Positions 1 to 5,741 of a DNA stretch of 10,964 nt are shown piece by piece (positions within the stretch are counted from its first letter, which is position 1; every line of letters begins with the position of its first letter). The DNA is taken from positions 1 to 10,964 of the forward strand of contig URCK01000060.1 of NCBI GenBank assembly GCA_900546295.1, read 5' to 3'. The DNA comes from an uncultured Eubacteriales bacterium. Lineage in GTDB: Bacteria; Bacillota; Clostridia; Oscillospirales; Oscillospiraceae. Position numbers and translations under genes: made by a program. Under the pieces are notes generated by a model, which was not told the origin of the DNA, did no database searches, and saw only the letters and a program-made list of their open reading frames with translations.

Positions 1-1159
1 TGACGATCAGCGGCGGGACAAAGCGCAGCACGTTGCCGTTGGTGTTGTTGATGAGGACGTTGCTGTCCTTGAAGCACAGGTCGACGACGGGCTGGCCGGA
101 GGGATGGTTGAGCTGGATACCGTCGATCAGGCCGAGGCCGCGGATCTCGTTGACCGCATCGGGATGGTTCTTCTCGATGACCTTGTGCATCTGGTCACGG
201 AAGTACTCGCCCATCTTGCGGGAGTTCTCGATGACGCCGTCGTTGATCATCACGTCGAGCGTGGTGGCAGCGAGCGCGCAGGCGAGAGGACCGCCGGCGA
301 AGGTGGAACCGTGGGTACCGGGCGTGAGGGTCTGGGCAGCCTCGCCGCGGGCGCAGACAGCGCCGATGGGCACGCCGGAGCCGAGCGCCTTGGCCATGGA
401 GCAGGTATCGGGCTCAACGCCGTAGTTCTGGTGTGCGAAAAGCTTGCCGGTACGGCCGGAACCGACCTGGACCTCGTCGAACATGAGGAGGATGCCCTTC
501 TCGTCGCACAGGTCACGCAGGCCCTGCAGGAACTCCTGAGAAGCGGGACGCACGCCGCCCTCGCCCTGAACAGGCTCGGTCAGAATGGCGCAGACATACT
601 CATCCATGATGTCCTTGACGGACTGGAGGTTATTGAACTCGGCATAGCGGAAGCCAGAGGGCAGGGGCTCGAAATAGCGATGGACCGCATACTGGCCGGT
701 GGCCGTGCAGGTCGCGAGGGTGCGGCCGTGGAAGGAGTTCTTCATCGTGATGACGACGAAGCGCTCGGGATGGCCGTGATCCTTGGCATACTTACGGGCG
801 AGCTTGATCTGGCCTTCGTTGGCCTCAGCACCGGAGTTGGCGAACAGCACCTTGTCGAAGCAGCTGTTCTCGACGATGAGCTTCGCGGTCTGGACGGCGG
901 GCTCATTGTAGAAGTAGTTGGAGCAGTGCAGGATCGTGTGGGCGCGCTCTTCGAGGCACTTCACGATCGCGGGATGGCAGTGGCCCAGACCGTTGACGGC
1001 GATACCGCCGATGAAGTCGAGGTACTTGTTGCCGTCCTTATCGAAGACGTATGCGCCTTCGCCGCGCTCGATGGAAAGAGGCATACGGACGTGGTTGCCA
1101 TAGAGGTACTTGTCGCCATTCTCGATGACTTCGGCGTTGGTCTTGAACTTTTCGATCAT
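1..1159 (-). CDS. argD: Acetylornithine aminotransferase, C-terminus cut by window edge
   Basis: PLP-dependent class-III aminotransferase that converts N-acetylglutamate semialdehyde plus glutamate to N-acetylornithine and 2-oxoglutarate in the cytosol (arginine pathway). I translated 386 codons from the ATG; the frame is still open at base 1. Family members are about 390-400 residues, so only a short C-terminal tail is missing. Visible motifs: SGAEANE at about 109-115 (cofactor phosphate region), FDEVQ at 227-231 with the PLP-pyridine aspartate D228, and MAKALGSGVPIGA with the Schiff-base lysine K257. The start is fixed by AGGAGG 8 nt upstream. It is the last visible gene of the argCJBD operon, 33 nt after argB. 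The same family includes succinyl-diaminopimelate and ornithine aminotransferases, but the operon context makes ArgD by far the best call. Confidence 0.96.
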   Translation of the reverse strand, partial: MIEKFKTNAEVIENGDKYLYGNHVRMPLSIERGEGAYVFDKDGNKYLDFIGGIAVNGLGHCHPAIVKCLEERAHTILHCSNYFYNEPAVQTAKLIVENSCFDKVLFANSGAEANEGQIKLARKYAKDHGHPERFVVITMKNSFHGRTLATCTATGQYAVHRYFEPLPSGFRYAEFNNLQSVKDIMDEYVCAILTEPVQGEGGVRPASQEFLQGLRDLCDEKGILLMFDEVQVGSGRTGKLFAHQNYGVEPDTCSMAKALGSGVPIGAVCARGEAAQTLTPGTHGSTFAGGPLACALAATTLDVMINDGVIENSRKMGEYFRDQMHKVIEKNHPDAVNEIRGLGLIDGIQLNHPSGQPVVDLCFKDSNVLINNTNGNVLRFVPPLIV

Positions 1160-1167
1160 TATATTGT

Positions 1168-1173
1168 CCTCCT
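1168..1173 (-). promoter_or_regulatory. argD ribosome binding site (AGGAGG)
   Basis: Perfect AGGAGG on the minus strand, 8 nt before the argD ATG. It lies in the 33-nt argB-argD gap and decides the argD start. Confidence 0.9.
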
Positions 1174-1192
1174 ATAAAATGTTATGTGTGGA

Positions 1193-2068
1193 TCACCATT
1201 TGATGCCGACGCTCGGCTGTGCAGTGCCGATCGTGGTGCCGGTGCCTTCATCGGTGAAGGCTTCATAGAGCACGGAGTGGGGCTTGCGGCCGTCGATGAT
1301 GTTAACGCTCGTCACGCCCTCTTCGATGGCCTGCACGCAGCAGTCGACCTTCGGGATCATGCCGCCGGCGATCGTGCCCTTGTCCTTGAGCGCCTTGACG
1401 TCCTGAATGTTCAGATAGCTGATGACGTCGCGGATCTTGATGTCGTTGCACAGTCCTTCGATATCCGTGAGGATCACGAGCTTCTCAGCGCCGAGCGCGG
1501 AAGCAAGCTTGCCCGCGGCGGTGTCGCCGTTGATGTTGAAGGTGTGGCCCTGACCGTCGGTTCCGACGGGGGCGATGACGGGGATGTAACCCGCGTCGAG
1601 CATGGCGAAGATGGGCTTGGGGTCGACGTAATCCACGTCGCCGACGAAGCCGTGCACCTCGTCACGCTGGTGGCAGTGGTAAATGTCGCCGCTGACGCCG
1701 GAAAGACCGACCGCCTTGCCGCCGAGCTTGTTGATAAAGCCGACGAGCTCAGTGTTCACCTGACCGACGAGCACCATCTCGACAACACGCATGATGTCGG
1801 CGGAGGTGTAGCGCAGGCCGTCGATGAATTCAACGGGGATGTCGAGCTTTTCGAGCATCTTGTTGATGCCCGGGCCGCCGCCGTGGCTCAGCACCGGCTT
1901 CATGCCGAGAAGTTTGAGCAGCACCACGTCGTGCATGACGGCGTCCTTGAGCTCTTCGTTGATCATGGCGTTGCCGCCGTACTTGATGACGATGATCTTG
2001 CCCTGATACTTCTGAAGGTAAGGCATCGCCTCCATCAGAGTTTCGACCTTGTTTGCGATATCGCTCAT
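1193..2068 (-). CDS. argB: Acetylglutamate kinase, probably arginine-sensitive type
   Basis: Phosphorylates N-acetylglutamate with ATP, the second step of arginine synthesis; amino acid kinase fold, cytosolic. 291 residues, normal for the family. Visible: an N-terminal helix segment (residues 1-22) before the first strand, IKYGGNAM at 28-35 with the ATP-contacting lysine K29, HGGGP at 62-66 (substrate binding), NINGDTAAG at 178-186 with D182, LTDIEG at 200-205, and GGMIPK at 235-240 with K240. The N-terminal helix extension plus the C-terminal FTDEGTGTTI (271-280) match the hexameric kinases that arginine inhibits, so feedback control is expected (inference). The glycine just after HGGGP varies in this family. 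ATG is 7 nt downstream of AAGGAGGG. It starts 21 nt after argJ ends and precedes argD in the same operon. Confidence 0.97.
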   Translation of the reverse strand: MSDIANKVETLMEAMPYLQKYQGKIIVIKYGGNAMINEELKDAVMHDVVLLKLLGMKPVLSHGGGPGINKMLEKLDIPVEFIDGLRYTSADIMRVVEMVLVGQVNTELVGFINKLGGKAVGLSGVSGDIYHCHQRDEVHGFVGDVDYVDPKPIFAMLDAGYIPVIAPVGTDGQGHTFNINGDTAAGKLASALGAEKLVILTDIEGLCNDIKIRDVISYLNIQDVKALKDKGTIAGGMIPKVDCCVQAIEEGVTSVNIIDGRKPHSVLYEAFTDEGTGTTIGTAQPSVGIKW

Positions 2069-2075
2069 GGGTGGA

Positions 2076-2083
2076 CCCTCCTT
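2076..2083 (-). promoter_or_regulatory. argB ribosome binding site (AAGGAGGG)
   Basis: Strong Shine-Dalgarno sequence 7 nt before the argB ATG. It fills most of the short argJ-argB gap and supports translation from an operon mRNA. Confidence 0.88.
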
Positions 2084-2089
2084 CGAAAA

Positions 2090-3316
2090 TTAGGTGCGGT
2101 AGTCGCCGTTGATCTTGACGTAATCGTAAGTGAGGTCGCAGCCCCAGGCCTTGGCCTCGCCGTCGCCCTGATAGAAACGGACGATAACGGTGATGTCGTG
2201 CTCGGTGAGGACCTTCTTGGCAAGCTCTTCGCTGAACTCTGCGCCGAAGCCGTCCTTCATGACCTGCACCTCGCCGGCAGCGCTCTTGATGATGCAGTCG
2301 GCACGGGTCGGGTCAACGTCTGCGCCCGAGTAGCCGGCAGCGGCCATGATGCGGCCCCAGTTGGCGTCGCGGCCGAAGACGGCAGCCTTGAAGAGCATGG
2401 AACCCGCGATGGACTTGGCGACCAGGCGCGCGTCGTGCTCGGTGGGAAGGCCATAGGCCTCGACCTCGATGAGGTGGGTCGCGCCCTCGCCGTCGGAAGC
2501 GACGCGGCGGGCCATGTCGGTGCAGATGGCGAGAACGAGGTCAGCCATCGCCTTCTTGTCTTCCTCGGTCTTGATCTCAACGCCGGAAGCGCCGTTGGCA
2601 AGCAGGAAGATGGAGTCGTTGGTGGAGGTGTCGCCGTCGACAGTGCACATGTTGAAGCTCTTGTCGACCGCTGCGGAGAGCATCTTCTGCAGGTCGGCGG
2701 GATCCGCCTTGGCGTCGGTCGTCACGTAGACGAGCATCGTGGCCATGTTGGGGTGGATCATGCCCGAGCCCTTGGCCATCGCGCCGATCTTCACCGTGCC
2801 GGTGGAGAGCTCCAGCTCATAGGCGCACTCCTTGCGGACGGTATCGGTGGTCATGATGGCGTAGGCCGCCTCGGAGCCGTTCTCCTTGGCAAGCTTGCCA
2901 GGGATGATCTCGCGAATGCCCTGGAGCACCTTATCGACCGGCAGTCTCTGGCCGATGACGCCGGTGGAGCAGACGAAGACTTCGTCTTCACCGAGGCCGA
3001 GGAGCTTTTCCGCCTCGCGCTCGACGGTGCGGGCATCCTCGATGCCCTGCGTGCCGGTGGCGGCGTTGGCGTTGCCGGAGTTGATGACGACGGCGCGGGC
3101 CTTGCCCTTTTTCAGGATCTCGCGGTCGAGGATGACCGGAGCGGCGCAGAACTTGTTCGTGGTGAAGCAAGCCGCGCAGGAGCAGGGCAGGTCAGAGTAG
3201 AGAACGGCGACATCGGGCTTCTTGTTCTCGCGCTTTTTGATGGCGGTGTAGGTAGCACCCGCGGTGAAGCCCTGCGGCGTGGTCACGCCGCCATCGATCT
3301 TTTTCAGATTGGACAT
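2090..3316 (-). CDS. argJ: Ornithine acetyltransferase (ArgJ proenzyme)
   Basis: Transfers the acetyl group from N-acetylornithine to glutamate, giving ornithine and regenerating N-acetylglutamate (cyclic arginine pathway). Bifunctional members also use acetyl-CoA; the sequence alone does not settle which type this is. 408 residues, normal length. The self-cleavage site is plain: KGSGMIHPNMATML at 182-194, with cleavage expected between A192 and T193, so that T193 becomes the N-terminal nucleophile of the beta chain. CSTGVIGQRLP (116-126) fits the oxyanion-hole region, and the C-terminal KINGDYRT is the usual family ending. AGGAG lies 11 nt before the ATG. It follows argC after 79 nt and precedes argB by 21 nt. 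Stop codon TAA. Confidence 0.97.
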   Translation of the reverse strand: MSNLKKIDGGVTTPQGFTAGATYTAIKKRENKKPDVAVLYSDLPCSCAACFTTNKFCAAPVILDREILKKGKARAVVINSGNANAATGTQGIEDARTVEREAEKLLGLGEDEVFVCSTGVIGQRLPVDKVLQGIREIIPGKLAKENGSEAAYAIMTTDTVRKECAYELELSTGTVKIGAMAKGSGMIHPNMATMLVYVTTDAKADPADLQKMLSAAVDKSFNMCTVDGDTSTNDSIFLLANGASGVEIKTEEDKKAMADLVLAICTDMARRVASDGEGATHLIEVEAYGLPTEHDARLVAKSIAGSMLFKAAVFGRDANWGRIMAAAGYSGADVDPTRADCIIKSAAGEVQVMKDGFGAEFSEELAKKVLTEHDITVIVRFYQGDGEAKAWGCDLTYDYVKINGDYRT

Positions 3317-3327
3317 AGTGGGGGGAT

Positions 3328-3332
3328 CTCCT
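3328..3332 (-). promoter_or_regulatory. argJ ribosome binding site (AGGAG)
   Basis: AGGAG on the minus strand, 11 nt upstream of the argJ ATG; spacing slightly long but usable. It sits just below the possible internal promoter in the argC-argJ gap. Confidence 0.75.
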
Positions 3333-3343
3333 CTCTTAAGATA

Positions 3344-3352
3344 AGTATATCA
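3344..3352 (-). promoter_or_regulatory. Possible extended -10 promoter ahead of argJ
   Basis: Minus-strand TGATATACT (TGn followed by TATACT) in the 79-nt gap between argC and argJ, about 28 nt before the argJ ATG. No convincing -35 is present, so it would depend on the extended -10 element. It could give some argJBD expression independent of argC. Weak evidence from sequence alone. Confidence 0.25.
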
Positions 3353-3395
3353 GCTTTTCTGGACGGGATCGGGTCGAACTTCGTCGAAGCGATGA

Positions 3396-4469
3396 TTACG
3401 GATACATCGGGGGCATCATGAGGCCGGTGGTCTCGGGCAGGCCCATGATGAGGTTCATGTTCTGGATGGCCTGGCCGGCAGCGCCCTTGCCGATGTTGTC
3501 GATCACGGAGGAGACGATCAGGCGGTGGGTACGCGCGTCGAAGGTCGGGGTCATCTCGCAGAAGTTGGTGCCGTAGACCCACTTGGTCTGGACGGGCATG
3601 CTCGCCGGGAAGACCTTGACGAAGGGCTCATCCTTGTAGAATTCCTTGTACATCTCGTAGACTTCTTCGTTGGTGTAGTCCTTGTCGCAGGTGGCATAGA
3701 TGGTGACCTCGATGCCGCGGACCTGGGGCAGGAGGTGCGGCTGGAAGTTGATGTACTGCCAGGTGTCGGGCTTCATCAGATCCTTGCCGGTGATGTAGGC
3801 AATGTTCTGCTCGATCTCGGGCGTGTGGCGATGGCCGCCGCCGAGAGCGTAAGCGCAGAAGTTGTTCTCTGCCTCGGTGAGGAGCTTGTTGAGGGCGGGA
3901 CGGCGGCCGGCGCCGGTGTAGCCGCTCTTTGCGTCGATGACGATGGTGTTTTCCACAACGTGACCGCTCTTGAGCATGGGCTGCAGGCCGAGGGTGGAGG
4001 CAGTGGGATAGCAGCCGGGGTTGGCGATGAGCTTCTTGCCCTTGGCAAGATCGCGCATGACCTCAGGGATGCAATAAACGGCCTCGTGGGTCATCTTGGC
4101 GTCAGGATGCTTCTGGCCATACCACTTTTCCCACACGTCAACGTCGCGGAAGCGGATGTCAGCGCCGATGTCGATGATGGCGCAGTCCTCGGCAAGGACG
4201 ATCTCCGCCCACTTGGGCACATCGCCGGAGGGGACCTGGATCATCACGACGTCGCTCTTCTTGGCGGTCTCGCGGACGTTCTCCTCGGTGAGATCCATGA
4301 TGACCTGATCATAGAAGCCGCGCAGGGCGGGGTGATGCGAAGAGATCGCGTCACCGGCACCGTAGGTATCGAGCACGTTGACGAGTTCGCCCTCGGGGTG
4401 ATTGACCATCATGCGGAGCACTTCGCCGCAAACATAACCGGTAGCACCGATGCAGGAATAATGGACCAT
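3396..4469 (-). CDS. argC: N-acetyl-gamma-glutamyl-phosphate reductase
   Basis: NADPH-dependent reduction of N-acetylglutamyl phosphate to N-acetylglutamate semialdehyde, the third step of arginine synthesis; cytosolic. 357 residues, typical of the longer (type 1) form. Visible: N-terminal Rossmann motif GATGYVCGEVLRM at 8-20, ANPGCYPTA at 149-157 with the catalytic cysteine C153, the GHRHTPEIEQ motif at 212-221 holding the catalytic histidine, and a C-terminal GKGAAGQAIQNMNLIMGLP that is very typical of ArgC. The ATG is set by AGGAGG 8 nt upstream. First gene of the minus-strand arg operon, divergent from the LysR gene at 4647. Regulation probably acts in the 177-bp region between them. Confidence 0.97.
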   Translation of the reverse strand: MVHYSCIGATGYVCGEVLRMMVNHPEGELVNVLDTYGAGDAISSHHPALRGFYDQVIMDLTEENVRETAKKSDVVMIQVPSGDVPKWAEIVLAEDCAIIDIGADIRFRDVDVWEKWYGQKHPDAKMTHEAVYCIPEVMRDLAKGKKLIANPGCYPTASTLGLQPMLKSGHVVENTIVIDAKSGYTGAGRRPALNKLLTEAENNFCAYALGGGHRHTPEIEQNIAYITGKDLMKPDTWQYINFQPHLLPQVRGIEVTIYATCDKDYTNEEVYEMYKEFYKDEPFVKVFPASMPVQTKWVYGTNFCEMTPTFDARTHRLIVSSVIDNIGKGAAGQAIQNMNLIMGLPETTGLMMPPMYP

Positions 4470-4477
4470 GACTGTTT

Positions 4478-4483
4478 CCTCCT
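4478..4483 (-). promoter_or_regulatory. argC ribosome binding site (AGGAGG)
   Basis: Perfect AGGAGG 8 nt before the argC ATG; fixes the operon's first start codon. Confidence 0.9.
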
Positions 4484-4513
4484 CATTATTTTCACATATT
4501 TTTGTACTACTTC

Positions 4514-4543
4514 GAAAATTCCGTATAGAGGCATTGAATTTTC
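4514..4543. promoter_or_regulatory. Inverted repeat GAAAATTC-N14-GAATTTTC (candidate operator, half ARG box)
   Basis: Perfect 8-bp inverted repeat: arms 4514-4521 and 4536-4543, 14-nt spacer. The right arm overlaps the lysR -35 hexamer. On the minus strand, 4533-4542 reads AAAATTCAAT, which fits one half of the Bacillus ARG box consensus as I remember it (CATGAATAAAAATKCAAK); the other half does not match. It lies within the likely argC leader, so it could be an ArgR/AhrC site, another operator or an RNA stem. Confidence 0.35.
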
Positions 4544-4562
4544 TTTGGCCACATTGTATAAT
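4534..4562 (+). promoter_or_regulatory. lysR-family gene promoter (TTGAAT-N17-TATAAT)
   Basis: -35 TTGAAT at 4534-4539, 17-nt spacer, perfect TATAAT at 4557-4562. Expected transcription start near 4569, giving a leader of about 78 nt. The most convincing promoter in the divergent region. Confidence 0.7.
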
Positions 4563-4581
4563 CTTTATGCGCTTTTGAAAA
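4555..4581 (-). promoter_or_regulatory. Possible argC operon promoter overlapping the lysR -10
   Basis: Minus-strand TATACA at 4560-4555 could serve as the -10, overlapping the lysR -10 face to face. The -35 is poor: TTTTCA lies at 4581-4576, with only 15 nt between. Expected start near 4548, leaving a leader of about 79 nt. A weak promoter like this would fit activator dependence, but that is inference. Confidence 0.3.
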
Positions 4582-4584
4582 GCG
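4570..4584. promoter_or_regulatory. 15-bp perfect dyad at the lysR transcription start
   Basis: CGCTTTT-G-AAAAGCG, a perfect 7-bp inverted repeat around one base. It begins right at the predicted lysR start site and covers the -35 zone of the possible argC promoter. Position suggests an operator affecting both directions; the binding protein is unknown. Confidence 0.45.
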
Positions 4585-4603
4585 AATATATTTTTATCTC
4601 AAC

Positions 4604-4618
4604 ATTCCAAAATGGAAT
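4604..4618. promoter_or_regulatory. T-N11-A LysR-type binding box
   Basis: ATTCC-AAAAT-GGAAT, a perfect 5-bp inverted repeat with 5-nt spacer that fits the LysR-family T-N11-A rule (T4605 to A4617). It lies 28 nt upstream of the LysR start codon, in the leader of its own transcript, a natural place for autoregulation. Confidence 0.5.
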
Positions 4619-4646
4619 CCGCAAGAAAGCATTGAGGTTTTTCAAC

Positions 4647-5540
4647 ATGAGCATTCGTAAATATATTGCATATCTCCGCACCGTGGAGACCGGCAGCATC
4701 ACACAGGCGGCCAATGAGCTGGGCTACACGCAGTCCGCCGTGAGCAAGATGATCTCGGACCTTGAGCAGGACTGGCAGGTCAAACTCCTCACGCGCAACC
4801 ACTCCGGCATCGAGATCTCGTCCGACGGCATGGTGCTCCTTCCCACGATACGCGAGATCGTTAAGGATTATGAGGACCTGAATTTCGCCGTTTCCGAGCT
4901 GCACGGCGTGCAGTCGGGCACACTGCGCCTTGGCTGCTTTACGAGCCTTGCCATCAGCCTCCTGCCGGAAATCCTCAAGGACTTTCATCAGCGCTACCCG
5001 AACATCCAGATCCAGCTTCTCACGGGCGAATACTACGAGATCTCCGAGTGGCTGCGCCGCGGCGCGATCGACTGCGGTTTTCTCGTCACGCCCGTTTCGA
5101 ACGATTTTGAGTCCACACCCATCCTGCACGACACGATGGTCGCCATCCTCCCCAATGGCCACTCCATGGAAAACGCGCCTTTCTTCCCACTTGAGCAGCT
5201 GCCGCACGAGACGTTCGTGCGCCTGATGGAGATCGAGGATTATGAATTCACGCGCCTGCTCGACCAGTACAACATCCACCCCGAGATCACCTACGACACG
5301 ACGAGCGACTTTGCCCTCCTCTCGATGGTCGAGGCGGGTCTGGGCGTGAGCATCGTGCACAGCCTGCTGCTCCAGCCCTCGCGCTACCACGTCGTCAGTA
5401 AGCCGTTGAATGTCAAGCAGTCGCGCGAGATCTGCATCACGGTGAAAAAGGGCTTTCTGCCCTCGACCATCACGCAGCTCTTTTTGCAGCACGTGGTCGA
5501 CTACACGCGCGGCATCGGCGAGATCAACGTCAGGCGTTGA
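4647..5540 (+). CDS. LysR-family transcriptional regulator
   Basis: 297 residues, standard for the family. N-terminal winged HTH at about 1-60; the motif SITQAANELGYTQSAVSKMI (17-36) is a classic LysR helix-turn-helix followed by the wing helix. The effector-binding domain covers about 90-290, beginning at SGTLRLGCFTS and including the usual GLGVSIV (231-237). The frame is open far upstream, so the start was chosen at the ATG preceded by GAGG (9 nt spacing) and downstream of the promoter at 4534-4562. It is divergent from argC, the usual arrangement in which a LysR protein controls its neighbour, so arginine metabolism is a candidate target (inference). The effector is not recognisable from sequence. 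Confidence 0.93.
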   Translation: MSIRKYIAYLRTVETGSITQAANELGYTQSAVSKMISDLEQDWQVKLLTRNHSGIEISSDGMVLLPTIREIVKDYEDLNFAVSELHGVQSGTLRLGCFTSLAISLLPEILKDFHQRYPNIQIQLLTGEYYEISEWLRRGAIDCGFLVTPVSNDFESTPILHDTMVAILPNGHSMENAPFFPLEQLPHETFVRLMEIEDYEFTRLLDQYNIHPEITYDTTSDFALLSMVEAGLGVSIVHSLLLQPSRYHVVSKPLNVKQSREICITVKKGFLPSTITQLFLQHVVDYTRGIGEINVRR

Positions 5541-5541
5541 T

Positions 5542-5565
5542 CTTGCCTCCGGGCAGGTAAATTTT
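5542..5565 (+). terminator. Weak hairpin after the LysR gene
   Basis: CTTGCC-TCCG-GGCAGG, a 6-bp stem (one G-U pair) capped by a UNCG-type tetraloop, starting just after the stop codon and followed by TAAATTTT. The short stem and T-tract make this at best a weak terminator. I see no better terminator before the next promoter. Confidence 0.35.
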
Positions 5566-5581
5566 CCCTTTCGCCGCGTTT

Positions 5582-5598
5582 TCCAACCACAGGTTGGA
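5582..5598. promoter_or_regulatory. Dyad TCCAACC-ACA-GGTTGGA upstream of the XRE promoter
   Basis: Perfect 7-bp inverted repeat with 3-nt spacer, 31 nt upstream of the -35 at 5630. A further CAACC follows at 5616-5620. No T-tract follows on the plus strand, so it is more like a protein-binding site than a terminator. Confidence 0.4.
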
Positions 5599-5629
5599 CG
5601 AAAAGCAAGTCGATTCAACCACCGCGCCA

Positions 5630-5658
5630 TTGTCAAACCGGCCTCCCGCCCCTATACT
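5630..5658 (+). promoter_or_regulatory. Promoter of the XRE-repeat gene (TTGTCA-N17-TATACT)
   Basis: -35 TTGTCA at 5630-5635, 17-nt spacer, -10 TATACT at 5653-5658; expected start near 5665. The leader contains the 10-bp palindrome GGCCGCGGCC (5683-5692), a possible operator for autoregulation. Confidence 0.7.
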
Positions 5659-5741
5659 GAGCCCATACCGGTGATGAAAAAAGGCCGCGGCCAAACGCAC
5701 AGGGCTAGAAACACCAAGCATACGAAAGAGAGGTTAGACAA

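Noticed and set aside
104..1177. 357-codon plus-strand frame opposite argD
   Set aside because: Antisense shadow of a complete, motif-rich aminotransferase; no good ribosome binding site and no family resemblance.
1184..3421. Very long open frame (745 codons) on the plus strand opposite argB and argJ
   Set aside because: It mirrors the codon-position GC bias of two clear arg genes on the other strand, has low-complexity D/V/A/L/H-rich sequence and no recognisable domain. Similar mirror frames lie opposite argD and argC.
4489..4557. Short minus-strand ORFs in the argC leader (e.g. a 15-codon frame starting with MWPKK) as an attenuator leader peptide
   Set aside because: No ribosome binding site, no run of arginine codons and no terminator hairpin between it and argC.
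4599..5636. 345-codon minus-strand frame opposite the LysR gene
   Set aside because: Shadow of a clear LysR protein. Its composition (D, V, A, R, H-rich) is typical of antisense frames in GC-rich DNA.
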